A DNA stretch of 64,000 nt from contig DASZDG010000056.1 in NCBI GenBank assembly GCA_035942255.1, forward strand, positions 1-64,000. The letters are read 5' to 3'. Below are positions 34,016 to 42,908 of the stretch, piece after piece (position 1 is the stretch's first letter; each line of letters opens with the position of its first letter). The DNA is from JALZEG01 sp035942255 (lineage in GTDB: Bacteria > Actinomycetota > CADDZG01 > WHSQ01). The translations under genes were made by a program, and so were the position numbers. The notes beneath the pieces were generated by a model. The model saw nothing but the letters and a program-made list of their open reading frames with translations. It ran no database searches and was not told the origin of the DNA.

Positions 34016-34689
34016 CCGAGCTGCGGGTGCTGCCGGTCCCCGGGCTACCGGAGATCGCGCCCGGCGACGACCTCGCGTCGCTGATCGCGGGGGCCGTGGC
34101 GCTCGAGGACGGCGACGTCGTCGTCGTGACCCAGAAGGTGGTCTCGAAGGCCGAGGGGCGGATCGTTCCCGCGGAGGAGCGCGCCGCCGCGGTCGCCGTA
34201 GAGGCGAAGCGCGTGCTCCGGCGTTCGGGCGACATGGTTATCGCCGAGACCTCGCATGGGTTCGTGTGCGCGAACGCCGGGATCGACGCGTCGAACGTGC
34301 CCGGGGACGACGTCGTGCTCCTCCCCCTCGACCCGGACGCATCCGCGCGCCGGATCCGGTCGAGTCTCGCCGCGACCGCGCGGGTCGACGTCGCGGTGAT
34401 CGTGAGCGACACGTTCGGCCGCGCGTGGCGGCTCGGGCAGACGGACGTCGCCATTGGCGTCGCCGGCATCGACCCGTTCGTGGACTACCGCGGCACGACC
34501 GACATGCAGGGCCGTGAGATGAGCGCGACGCGCATCTGCGTCGCGGACGAGATCGCGGGGGCCGCGGAGATCGTCATGGGCAAGAGCGACGGCGTGTGCG
34601 CCGCGATCGTCAGAGGCGCCCGCGTGGTGCGCGGGCGCGGCGCCGCCACGCAGATCGTGCGGCCCCCGTCCGAGGACCTGTTCCGGTGA
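34012..34689 (+). CDS. cofE: CofE: F420-0 gamma-glutamyl ligase
   Basis: 225 residues from GTG at 34012, overlapping the cofD stop (GTGA). It adds glutamates to F420-0 using GTP. Motifs include VVVTQKVVSKAEGRIV near the N-terminus, HGFVCANAGIDASNVP, SDTFGRAWRLGQTDVAIG and YRGTTDMQGREMSAT. It is only the ligase domain; the mycobacterial FbiB carries an extra C-terminal nitroreductase-like domain, which here is a separate overlapping gene. Third overlap in the chain: its TGA lies in the GTGA at 34686-34689. Confidence 0.96.
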   Translation: MTELRVLPVPGLPEIAPGDDLASLIAGAVALEDGDVVVVTQKVVSKAEGRIVPAEERAAAVAVEAKRVLRRSGDMVIAETSHGFVCANAGIDASNVPGDDVVLLPLDPDASARRIRSSLAATARVDVAVIVSDTFGRAWRLGQTDVAIGVAGIDPFVDYRGTTDMQGREMSATRICVADEIAGAAEIVMGKSDGVCAAIVRGARVVRGRGAATQIVRPPSEDLFR

Positions 34690-35291
34690 CGTTCGCCGAG
34701 GCCGTCGCGGCCCGGCGGAGCATCCGGTCGTTCGAAGACCGCCCCGTCCCGCGCGACTCGGTCCGGCGGGCGATCGCGCTGGCGGTCCAGGCTCCCGCGC
34801 CCCATCACTCGGCCCCCTGGCGCTTCTCGCTCGTGGAGGAGCGCGCCGACAAGGACGCGTTCTCGCGCGCGATGGGTGCGGCGTGGCGCGACGACCTCAC
34901 CTCCGACGGCCTGCCGCCGGAGAAGGTCGACTCGATCCTGTCGCGGTCGCATGGGCTGCTGACGTCGACGCCGCTCCTCACCGTCTGCTCCGCCGACATG
35001 TCCCGCGCCCACAGCTACCCCGACGAGCGGAGGCGGCTCGCCGAGTGGAGCCTGTTCGCGCACGCCACCGGCGCCGCTCTGCAGGTGTACATGGTCGCTC
35101 TCGCCGAGGAGGGAATCGCGTCGTGCTGGATCTCGGCGCCCGTCTTCTGCCGCGACGTCGTGCGGGCTCACCTGGCGCTTCCGGAGGCCGTCGAGCCGCA
35201 GGCCCTCGTGCTCGTCGGGTACCCCGCGGCGGACTACGTTCCGAGGGAGCGGCCGCCCGCGGACGCCGACGACTACATCGTCACGTCCTGA
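34686..35291 (+). CDS. Nitroreductase-family FMN protein, likely the split-off FbiB C-terminal domain
   Basis: 201 residues from GTG at 34686, overlapping cofE by four bases. Nitroreductase motifs include the FMN-binding RRSIRSF near the N-terminus, APAPHHSAPWRF, EWSLFAHATGAALQVYMVA, GIASCWISAP and VLVGYPA. In FbiB of mycobacteria this domain reduces dehydro-F420-0 made from phosphoenolpyruvate. The overlap with cofE and the domain order strongly suggest the same job here with separate chains. Alternatively it is an unrelated nitroreductase, but the position makes that less likely. Confidence 0.9.
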   Translation: MTFAEAVAARRSIRSFEDRPVPRDSVRRAIALAVQAPAPHHSAPWRFSLVEERADKDAFSRAMGAAWRDDLTSDGLPPEKVDSILSRSHGLLTSTPLLTVCSADMSRAHSYPDERRRLAEWSLFAHATGAALQVYMVALAEEGIASCWISAPVFCRDVVRAHLALPEAVEPQALVLVGYPAADYVPRERPPADADDYIVTS

Positions 35292-35297
35292 TAGCCT
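35292..35297 (+). promoter_or_regulatory. -10 box of the DUF3105 gene (leaderless)
   Basis: TAGCCT, 9 nt before the ATG at 35307 and right after the nitroreductase stop. Confidence 0.4.
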
Positions 35298-35306
35298 CCG
35301 TCAACT

Positions 35307-35954
35307 ATGGCAGACGAACCCACCAGCAAGAAGCTCCTCGAGAAGCAGCAGCGCCGTGCGGCCGAGGAAGAGCGCCGCCGGGAGCAGCAGAAAGCCGCGC
35401 GCAAGCGCAACCTCATCACGCTCCTGATCGCGGTCGTGATCATCGCGATCATCGCCACGCTCGTGATCCGGGACCGCGAGAGCCAGAACGTCGCCGCCGC
35501 GGGCGTCGACCCGAAGGCCGCCGGCTGCACCGAGATCGAGGAGCACGAGGAGGAGGGGGCCGAGCACGTCGACACTGAGCCCGTCTACCAGACGAACCCT
35601 CCGACGTCGGGCGACCATCTGCAGACGCCGGCGCAATCGGGCTTCTTCGACGAGCCGGTCCGCACGGGCGCGCTCGTCCACAACATGGAGCACGGCCAGA
35701 TCATCTTCTGGTACGACCCGGACGCCCCGCAGAAGACGCTCGACTTGATCGAGGCCGTCGTCGAGCAGGAGCCGGTGGCGACGATCGCCGTCCCGTGGGA
35801 CGAGCTCGAGGGGTCGTACAACTTCGCCATGACGGCGTGGGGGGCCGCACAGCACTGCCGGGAGGTCTCGCAGGAGGTCGTCGACGCGTTCCGCGAGCGC
35901 TACCAGGGCCGGGGGCCGGAGCAGATCCCGGGCATCGAGACCTTCGAGGCCTGA
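35307..35954 (+). CDS. DUF3105 family membrane protein
   Basis: 215 residues. A strongly charged N-terminal coiled helix (KKLLEKQQRRAAEEERRREQ) is followed by one membrane helix (LITLLIAVVIIAIIATLVI) and an outside domain. The outside part carries the DUF3105 hallmarks YQTNPPTSGDHLQTPAQSG, LVHNMEHGQIIFWYD and AWGAAQHC. The His and Cys residues could bind a metal. Function is unknown. It stands between the F420 operon and divIVA on the same strand and may be a separate unit. Confidence 0.85.
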   Translation: MADEPTSKKLLEKQQRRAAEEERRREQQKAARKRNLITLLIAVVIIAIIATLVIRDRESQNVAAAGVDPKAAGCTEIEEHEEEGAEHVDTEPVYQTNPPTSGDHLQTPAQSGFFDEPVRTGALVHNMEHGQIIFWYDPDAPQKTLDLIEAVVEQEPVATIAVPWDELEGSYNFAMTAWGAAQHCREVSQEVVDAFRERYQGRGPEQIPGIETFEA

Positions 35955-36025
35955 TCCCTCAGCAACACGCCCGATCGGCGGCCTGTGGCGCCGCGATCAC
36001 CGGGAGGTCGCGGGAGCCCGCCCCA

Positions 36026-36031
36026 TATACT
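36026..36031 (+). promoter_or_regulatory. -10 box upstream of divIVA
   Basis: TATACT, about 41 nt before the divIVA ATG. The leader contains GCGGGGG as a possible ribosome binding site. Confidence 0.45.
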
Positions 36032-36072
36032 GAAAACCGACGCTTTCACCAACGCAGCGGGGGTAGCGGTTC

Positions 36073-37035
36073 ATGACGATCACGCCTGACGACTTGATAA
36101 GCAAGACCTTCAACATGACCCTGCGCCGGGGTTATGACAAAGAGGAGGTCGACGCTTTCCTGATCGAGCTGGCGGAGGACTACCGCACCGCTCTCGCCCG
36201 CGCGGGCGCCGGTGGAGGGGGCCGGGCCGCCGGGGGTGGCGACCCGTTCGCCGCGATGGGCGAGGAGGTCACCGCCGTCCTCCGCACGGCCAAGGAGTCG
36301 GCCGAGGCCCTCCGGAAGAAGACCGAGGAAGAGGCCGAGGGCATCCGCCGCCGCGCCGCCGACAAGGCGATCGAGGTCCGCAAGCAGGCCCAGGACCAGG
36401 CGACGTCGCTCGTCGAGAACGCGAAGAAGAAGGCCGAGCAGCTGACGCAGGACGCCGACCGCTACTCGACGGAGACGCGGACGAAGGCGGACCGCGACGC
36501 CAACGAGGCGCGCAGCCAGGCCGAGCGGTACGCGCAGGAGCTGCGGAACAAGGCCGACCGCGAGGCCGCGCAGGTCCGGAGCGACGCCGACCGGTACGCG
36601 CAGGAGATGCGCAGCCAGGCCGATCGCGAGTACCAGGAGATCAAGATCAAGGCCGAGAGGGAGCAGCGCGCGATCCTCGAGGACGCCACGAAGCGGCACG
36701 AGGCCCTGCTCGCGCACGAGCGAGAGCTGCGCGACCGCATCGCGGGCGTGGAGCGTGCGCTTCAGGCGGTCCAGAGCGAGCTGGGCGCGGCCGCGCCGGC
36801 GGCTGCCACGGGTTCCTCGTCGGGGACGAAGAGCGGCCGGAAGCCGACGAAGGCCGCGGCCCCCGAGGACAAGGACGCGGCACCCGTGCAGCAGGCGATG
36901 GAGCCCGAGCCCGCGGAGGCGGCGCCTGCCGCGGCCGCGTCGTCCGACGCGCCGGGGGCCGAGCTCGAGAACGAGGGCCCGTGGCTCCTCGACATGGTCA
37001 CCGACGACGCCGCCGACAAAGAGCCCTCTAAGTAG
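36073..37035 (+). CDS. divIVA: DivIVA/Wag31-like polar coiled-coil protein
   Basis: 320 residues. Residues 1-40 form the membrane-curvature-sensing DivIVA head (TPDDLISKTFNMTLRRGYDKEEVDAFL). A Gly/Ala loop follows, then a long coiled coil (about 75-235) with a repeated pattern of ADRYAQEMRSQADREYQE type. The tail is Ala/Pro/Glu-rich. In actinobacteria such proteins mark the cell pole and recruit wall synthesis. The usual mycobacterial context (near ftsZ and murein genes) is absent; here it pairs with the next gene, 17 bases downstream. It may therefore be a second DivIVA-type protein rather than the main one. Confidence 0.9.
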   Translation: MTITPDDLISKTFNMTLRRGYDKEEVDAFLIELAEDYRTALARAGAGGGGRAAGGGDPFAAMGEEVTAVLRTAKESAEALRKKTEEEAEGIRRRAADKAIEVRKQAQDQATSLVENAKKKAEQLTQDADRYSTETRTKADRDANEARSQAERYAQELRNKADREAAQVRSDADRYAQEMRSQADREYQEIKIKAEREQRAILEDATKRHEALLAHERELRDRIAGVERALQAVQSELGAAAPAAATGSSSGTKSGRKPTKAAAPEDKDAAPVQQAMEPEPAEAAPAAAASSDAPGAELENEGPWLLDMVTDDAADKEPSK

Positions 37036-37052
37036 CTCCGGCTCCTTCCCAC

Positions 37053-39248
37053 ATGGACACGCCCTCGTCTCCCGACGCGCTGACACAAGCGTGGCGCGCC
37101 CTGGTCGAATCGATCAAGAGCGGCGACAGCGCTCTAGGTGAGCGCCTGTTCCTGCTCGGTGCCGGCCCCGTGCCCGTGACGGGTGCGGCCGGCGGAGCAC
37201 TCACGCTGACGAGCGACGGCGGCGTCGTGCTCGTCGTCGGCCTCGCCGAGGCGCCGGCCTCAGCCGCGGCCGAGATCGCCCGCCAGCTCGACGGGATCGA
37301 GCGCCTGGCGGGGACGAAGCTCCGGGAGGCCGGGGTCGACCCCGCCTCCGGCGGAGGCCTGACGCAGCGACACGCCGCGTTCTTCGGCCTGTCCGACCCC
37401 GTGGCCGAGCTCAACACCTCCCAGCGATGCATCGTCGTGCTGCCCGAGGGGGCGGACGACACTGCGACTGAGGCCCTGCGGACGGAGCTCGGCGACCGCC
37501 TTGCCGGCGTCTTCGCCGCGGGGGCCGCCGGCGTCACGGCGCTGGGCGGAGCCGTCGCCGAGGCGCCCGAGGCGGAGATAGTCCTCGAGCCGGAGGCCGA
37601 GGAGCCCGGGGCTGAGCCGGAGCCGGAAGCCATGCAGCCGGAGGCCGAGGCCGAACCAGAGGTCGAAGCCGAGCCGGAAATCGAGGCCCCCGAGGCGGAG
37701 CCCGACGTCGAAGTCGAGGCCGAGGCCGAGGCCCCCGAAGCCGAGGCCGAAGCAGAGGCGGAGGCCCCCGAAGCCGAGCCCGAGCCCGAAGAAGACGTCA
37801 CCGACGCCGGCGCCGAGGGTCCCGCCGCGATCGAGGCGGCGCTCGACGGCGCCCCCGCTCCGGAGACCGACGAGGCCACGGCGGAGGATGACACCGCCGC
37901 GACGGTCATCGTCGAGACGGCGACCGGGCAGCCGGTGGAGGTCTTCGACGCGTACCTCTCCGACGAGTCCGCGACCGTCATCACCGAGGAGTCGGACCAC
38001 GTCGAGAGGACGGGCGTCGCCGCGTGGCCGATCGGGAACTGGATCGGGCTCTCCATGGTCGTGCTCGGGATCGTCCTCGCCGTCATCGGCGTGATGAGCC
38101 TGCGCGACTCGGACACCGCCGAGGACACCGAGCCCGCCGGTGAGGTCAACCCGCTCATCAGGACCGTCGCAACCAACGTGCCCCCCGACGCGACGCACGG
38201 GCGGTGGATCGGGCAGCAGCGCGCGGTCACGCTGAGCGACGGCACGCTCGTGTTCGTCTACCCGACCGAGGACGCGCTGAACGTGGTGAAGGACGAGACG
38301 AACGGCGGGGAGTCGTGGGGGGAGCCGTTCTCGTTCACTGAGGTGCAGCCGGTCTCGCTGTCGGTCGACGTCGACTCGAAGGACCGACTCCACATCGCCT
38401 ACAGCGACGGCGCATCCGTCAACTACGTGCGGTTGAAGAACAAGCCCACCGCGTGGAAGCCCAGCCGCGTGATCCGGCTCGACGACGGGACGACGAGCCT
38501 GAACGTCGACGTCGCGTGGGACGAGCAGAACCAGACGGCACACGTCGTGTGGGTGCAGCAGAGCGACGAGGGCGAGGCCCCCGCGTGGGCGGCGCTGACG
38601 AACGAGGACGGGATCCACCGGTCCGCAGAGGGGATCCTGGCGGACCCGGGGATGGACGTGCCCGTGCTCGCGAACGTCGCAGCCGACGGACGCTCGTCGC
38701 TGCTCGTCACGTTCCGGCGCGGCGACCAGACGACCGGATGGACCACGCGCTACTCCGAGGGACGCGCTGAGGACGGCACGTGGCCGTTCCACGAGGAGGA
38801 GGTCGTGCCGCTCGATGCTTTCGTGGGAGCGGCCGACGTGGTCTACGACCGGCAGAAGACCGCTCACCTCGTGCTGCGCGACAGCACGAACTTCGCGCTG
38901 ACGTACTTCACCAAGAGGCAGAACGAAGGATGGACACAGCCCGAGGTCGCGCACGAGGGGACCGAGGTGACCGCGGTCGAGTTCCCCGCCCTGTCGACGA
39001 ACGCCGGCGACGGGTACGTCTACCTGTTCTTCCAGACCGACGAGTTCTGGCCCGCCGGCGAGGTCGCGTACGTCGTGAGGACCGAGGAGGGTTGGTCGGA
39101 GCCGTTCGACATCGTCAGTGACGCCGACGCTCCCGAGGGGGCCCAGTACCCGGTGGCGCCCGACCGCGTGGACGAGCAGGCGCTGGTGTTCTGGACCAAG
39201 ACCGCCGAGACCTACGAGGTAGACACCACGCCGGTCCAGGCGCCCTGA
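37053..39248 (+). CDS. Membrane protein with acidic linker and extracellular propeller-like domain
   Basis: 731 residues. Cytoplasmic part 1-170 (alpha/beta: VVLVVGLAEAPASAAAEIARQ and RCIVVLPEGADDTATEAL). A long Glu/Ala/Pro linker (about 170-265) follows, then one membrane helix near residue 335 (GLSMVVLGIVLAVIGVMSL). An outside domain of about 360 residues has repeated sialidase/BNR-like strands (HIAYSDGASVNYVRL, AHVVWVQQSDEGEAP, YVYLFFQTDEFWPAG). I do not recognise a family. It lies 17 bases after divIVA, so it could link polar DivIVA to something outside the cell; this is inference. Hairpin repeat copy 4 begins right after its stop. Confidence 0.8.
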   Translation: MDTPSSPDALTQAWRALVESIKSGDSALGERLFLLGAGPVPVTGAAGGALTLTSDGGVVLVVGLAEAPASAAAEIARQLDGIERLAGTKLREAGVDPASGGGLTQRHAAFFGLSDPVAELNTSQRCIVVLPEGADDTATEALRTELGDRLAGVFAAGAAGVTALGGAVAEAPEAEIVLEPEAEEPGAEPEPEAMQPEAEAEPEVEAEPEIEAPEAEPDVEVEAEAEAPEAEAEAEAEAPEAEPEPEEDVTDAGAEGPAAIEAALDGAPAPETDEATAEDDTAATVIVETATGQPVEVFDAYLSDESATVITEESDHVERTGVAAWPIGNWIGLSMVVLGIVLAVIGVMSLRDSDTAEDTEPAGEVNPLIRTVATNVPPDATHGRWIGQQRAVTLSDGTLVFVYPTEDALNVVKDETNGGESWGEPFSFTEVQPVSLSVDVDSKDRLHIAYSDGASVNYVRLKNKPTAWKPSRVIRLDDGTTSLNVDVAWDEQNQTAHVVWVQQSDEGEAPAWAALTNEDGIHRSAEGILADPGMDVPVLANVAADGRSSLLVTFRRGDQTTGWTTRYSEGRAEDGTWPFHEEEVVPLDAFVGAADVVYDRQKTAHLVLRDSTNFALTYFTKRQNEGWTQPEVAHEGTEVTAVEFPALSTNAGDGYVYLFFQTDEFWPAGEVAYVVRTEEGWSEPFDIVSDADAPEGAQYPVAPDRVDEQALVFWTKTAETYEVDTTPVQAP

Positions 39249-39325
39249 TGTTCTAACGGGGCCGCAAGCGGCCCCGTCCTATGCGGATTCCTCGCCTCTT
39301 GGCTTCGTCGCCTCCGGCGACGGTG
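39249..39325 (+). repeat. Dispersed double-hairpin repeat, copy 4
   Basis: Hairpin A at 39256-39277 (ACGGGGCCG, CAAG, CGGCCCCGT, perfect) and hairpin B at 39307-39321 (GTCGCC, TCC, GGCGAC). It lies between two convergent genes. Stem A differs from copies 2 and 3 by paired changes on both arms. Confidence 0.85.
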
Positions 39326-39340
39326 GGGTTCAGGCGCCGA

Positions 39341-42300
39341 CTAGAAAAGCCACGGGAACCAGGTCTCTAATTTGCCGTGGAACTCCGGCGAGACGTACCA
39401 CCCGTCTAGCTCCGGGAGCATGACCGCGAACACCACGGCCGCGGCCCCCATCACCATGCCCGCCTCGTACTTCCCCACCCTCGACCCCCGCGCCTGGCTC
39501 GCCACCGCCCACGCCAGCGCGATCGCAAGGAACGGCACGACCGGCAGGTAGTGGTAGAGGAACGCGGCGCGGCTCACCAGTACCCACGGGAGGTACTGCA
39601 CGAGCGCCACGAGCGGGAGCACCGCGACGGCGACGAGCCGCTTCTTCCACGCGGTGCGCGCCGCCGCCAGGACCCCCCAGAGACCGCCGATCAGCACGAC
39701 GGGGTTGGCGATCGCCCAGATCGCCGCGTTCTCGGTGCCCGACGAGCTTCCGTACAGCGCGACGGCGCGGTGGCCTACGGGCCAGCCGTACCACGGCGAG
39801 GAATACGGGTGCCCCTCCTTCAGCGTCGCGTGGTAGTCGTACATCGCCTTCTGGAGCTGGACGAGGTCGATCGGCGAGTGGTCGAGCGCGAGGTACGGGA
39901 CGTACGACGCGACGTAGATGCCGAGCGGCAGGAGGACGACCGCGGCGACGATCGCGATCCGGGCGGCCCCCGGAGCGCGGAAGAGCGCGCCGATGCCCCG
40001 CTCGCGGCGCGCTGCCACGTCGGCGACCATCAGGAACGAGATCGCCAGGAACGAGTACACGCCGACCCACTTCGTCGCTATGGCGAGCCCCAGGAACACA
40101 CCCGTCCCGACGAGCCACGCGAGCCCGAGACGCCGGGTGCCCCCCTTCCTGCCCGCCGCGACGCGCCCCGCGTGGAACCACACGGACGTTGCGGCCAGCC
40201 ACGCCCCGACGATGTGCGCGGTCGCCTGACTGTCGAGCGTCGCGATCCGGGACATCGCGAACGCGAGGCCCTCGACCGCCATGAGCGCGGCCGCCAGCGC
40301 CGCTGCGAGCATGTTCCCCGACAGCCGGAGCGCCAGCAGGAACACGAGCGCCGGGATCAGCGCGCCGGCGAGTGCTCCCGGCAGACGCCACGCGAACTCG
40401 TTGTCCCCGCGGATGCACGCGAGCTCGTCTTCTCCCACGGCCATCACCGCGCCGTCTGCCGCCACGGGGACGAGCGCGGTCGCGTCGTGGGGCAACGTCG
40501 TCTCGCCGATCACGGTCAGGCCGCGCGGCTCGACGACCTCGACGGCGCGGCCCTCGAACGCGTACGCGAGCCCCTTCACCGGCGCGGCCGCGAGGGCCGC
40601 GGCTCCCGTCGGCATGCGGTCGAGCCAGATCCTCTGCTGGCTGTCGATCGCCTCGAGCAGCCCGCTGTCGGTGTCGAGCGCGAGGACACGGTCGGCCTCG
40701 GGCACGACCAGCAGATGCTCGGCCCCCTCGTAGAGCTGCACCTCCGCAAGGGAGGTTCCCGCGGCGTCGTATGCCGATGCCGTCCGGCCGTCGGGGAACG
40801 AGGCCCAGGCCCCGCCCGTCTCCGCGTCCGGCGCGACCGCCGCGGCGCCGTCGGCGACCGTCGTTACGCCGCCGGCGGCGTCGAGCAGCAACAGCGCCCC
40901 GGCCTCGTCGACCACGAAGACGGAGTCGCCCGCGCCCGCGAGGTCGATGGCGGGAGAGTCCAGCGGCGTCTCCCAGGTGAGGCCCGCGGCGGAGTACCGC
41001 GCGAGGAGGGGGCCGCGCTCCGACTGCCCCGCCACGAACGCGCCGCCGGTGGACGCCACGGCGACGCGCTCGGGTTCGAGGTCCAGCGCGATCTGAGCGG
41101 ACGGCTCGTTTATCGCGCAGCCGGCCGCTAGAGGAGCGGTCCACAGAGCGCCTCCACCTCCCGGAGCCGCCGCGGCCCACGCGGCGGTCGTCCCGTCGGA
41201 GTCGACGATGCCGCCGTCGAAGCCCGCAGGCGGCTCGCCGCCGGCGGGCGCCTCCCACCCGCTGAACGCGAGCGTGGAGAGCGCCATGATCTCCTTGCCG
41301 AGCGGCGGGTGCGTGTACTCGTATGCGTTCTTGCCGGCGATGTACTCCCCCGCCGTGCGTGCGTGATAGATCTCGTCGAAGTACATGCCCTGAGGGCTGC
41401 CGAGCCCCGCGAGGCGCGTCGGGACGAGCACGAGGAAGACGATCCCGCCGAGCGCGGCCCCCCGCTTCCCGATCGGGTGCAGCGTGAACGTCCACTGCTG
41501 CGGCCGGGTCGCCGGCGGCTCCGGTGCGCGCTCCGCGCGCGCGGGGGCTCCCTTCAGCAGGTCCCAGACCTTCAGCGCGATGGCGACGCAGACGATCGCG
41601 GTGACGAGGCTCAGCAGCTTCTTCTGTGGGCTGTCCTGCACCGTCCCGTAGACCGCGTCGAAGAGCCAGCCGATCTTCAGCGTCGTGCGGCCGGCCTCCT
41701 CGACGTAGTACACCCACGGGAAGAACAGGTTCAGCATGTAGAGCCCCGAGAGCACGGCGAGCGCGATCCGTGCGTACCGGTACACGATCAGCGGCGCGAG
41801 GCACGCGAGCGCGAGGAACAGGTAGCGCTCGTGGATCCTCGTCAGCAGCGCGAACGACAGGCAGACGATCGCCGCTCCGCCGGCGAGGACCGTCTCCGCG
41901 TCGGGACGGCGAGCGCGGGCCTCGCCGAAGACGCGGATGAGGACGTAGCACGCGGCGGCGCCGAACGCGACCATCCCGAGCGCCGCGGCCGCCATCCCCA
42001 GCAGCTCGAACGCGCCCGCGCCGCTGTCGGGCCGCCAGAACCCGGCGACGCCCCAGAAGTTGAACGCCCACACGCTCGTGTACGGGTACGTCGCGCCGGC
42101 CTCGCCGTAGAAGGAGACGAGCTCCCCGGGGCCGAGCGAGAACGGCAGCGCGAGCCCGAGCCACACGACGACGAACGTCAGGGTGGGGAGCCCGAGGCGG
42201 ACTGCGAGCACCCCGGGGTCGAGGGGGCGGACGCGCGTATGGCGCAGCACGAGCACGAGCGCCAGCACGGGGAACAAGAACGCGGTCTGCGGCTTCGTCG

Positions 42301-42892
42301 CGAACGCGAGCGCGAGCAACGCGGCCCCCCCGGCCTCCGCGACGGGGGACGCGTCCTCCTTGACCGCGACGAGGATGGCGGTGAGGACGTACAGCGCGGC
42401 CACGGTGTCGACCTGGCCCCAGATCGATGACAGGAACACGATCGGGGGGTTGAACAGGATCGCGGCGGCGGCCGCCGGCGCCACCCACCAGCGGTCGAGA
42501 CCCCGCGCCGCCGCCACGTGCGTCGCGAGACGCATCACGACGTACGCCAGCGCGACGTCCGCGACGATCGCGGTCAGCTTCAGCAGGAACGGCGGCACTA
42601 CGCCGTCGAACAGGACGTGCGCGAGCTCGCCCAGCGGCCAGAGCACGTAGAGGAACCCCGGCGGGTAGTCGGCGAAGACGTCCTCCGCGTAGAAGCTCCC
42701 CGGGCCGACGTCGGCGAGGCGGTCTGCCCACCCCTGGAAGATCGCGGTGTCCGCGGGGAAGCCTCCGCCGCGCGCGAGCAGCACCCGCAGCAGGAACCCG
42801 GTGGCGAACATCGTCGCGACGCCTACGGGCGTGGTGGTCCAGCGAGCGGCCTTCAGCAAGGTCTCGGCCGCAGACGGCTTCCTGGCGCTCAT
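39341..42892 (-). CDS. Fusion of a GT-C glycosyltransferase with a protein O-mannosyltransferase carrying an inserted domain
   Basis: 1183 residues. Residues about 1-490 are a GT-C mannosyltransferase-like half (GFLLRVLLARGGGFPADT, SIWGQVDTVAALYVL, multiple membrane helices). From about 495 a PMT-type enzyme starts with its catalytic loop MYFDEIYHARTAGEYI and EYTHPPLGKEIMALS. Residues about 540-825 are an insertion of short beta repeats (AVASTGGAFVAGQSERGPLL, VFVVDEAGALLLLDAAGG, VLALDTDSGLLEAIDSQ) that looks like a beta-propeller. The PMT core then resumes (EFAWRLPGALAGALIP) with about ten helices. Both halves use polyprenyl-phosphate mannose; the PMT half would O-mannosylate exported proteins. 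The donor enzyme is probably the GT2 at 43993. The start is the ATG at 42892. Confidence 0.88.
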   Translation of the reverse strand: MSARKPSAAETLLKAARWTTTPVGVATMFATGFLLRVLLARGGGFPADTAIFQGWADRLADVGPGSFYAEDVFADYPPGFLYVLWPLGELAHVLFDGVVPPFLLKLTAIVADVALAYVVMRLATHVAAARGLDRWWVAPAAAAAILFNPPIVFLSSIWGQVDTVAALYVLTAILVAVKEDASPVAEAGGAALLALAFATKPQTAFLFPVLALVLVLRHTRVRPLDPGVLAVRLGLPTLTFVVVWLGLALPFSLGPGELVSFYGEAGATYPYTSVWAFNFWGVAGFWRPDSGAGAFELLGMAAAALGMVAFGAAACYVLIRVFGEARARRPDAETVLAGGAAIVCLSFALLTRIHERYLFLALACLAPLIVYRYARIALAVLSGLYMLNLFFPWVYYVEEAGRTTLKIGWLFDAVYGTVQDSPQKKLLSLVTAIVCVAIALKVWDLLKGAPARAERAPEPPATRPQQWTFTLHPIGKRGAALGGIVFLVLVPTRLAGLGSPQGMYFDEIYHARTAGEYIAGKNAYEYTHPPLGKEIMALSTLAFSGWEAPAGGEPPAGFDGGIVDSDGTTAAWAAAAPGGGGALWTAPLAAGCAINEPSAQIALDLEPERVAVASTGGAFVAGQSERGPLLARYSAAGLTWETPLDSPAIDLAGAGDSVFVVDEAGALLLLDAAGGVTTVADGAAAVAPDAETGGAWASFPDGRTASAYDAAGTSLAEVQLYEGAEHLLVVPEADRVLALDTDSGLLEAIDSQQRIWLDRMPTGAAALAAAPVKGLAYAFEGRAVEVVEPRGLTVIGETTLPHDATALVPVAADGAVMAVGEDELACIRGDNEFAWRLPGALAGALIPALVFLLALRLSGNMLAAALAAALMAVEGLAFAMSRIATLDSQATAHIVGAWLAATSVWFHAGRVAAGRKGGTRRLGLAWLVGTGVFLGLAIATKWVGVYSFLAISFLMVADVAARRERGIGALFRAPGAARIAIVAAVVLLPLGIYVASYVPYLALDHSPIDLVQLQKAMYDYHATLKEGHPYSSPWYGWPVGHRAVALYGSSSGTENAAIWAIANPVVLIGGLWGVLAAARTAWKKRLVAVAVLPLVALVQYLPWVLVSRAAFLYHYLPVVPFLAIALAWAVASQARGSRVGKYEAGMVMGAAAVVFAVMLPELDGWYVSPEFHGKLETWFPWLF

Positions 42893-42908
42893 GGCGGCAA
42901 ACGATAGG

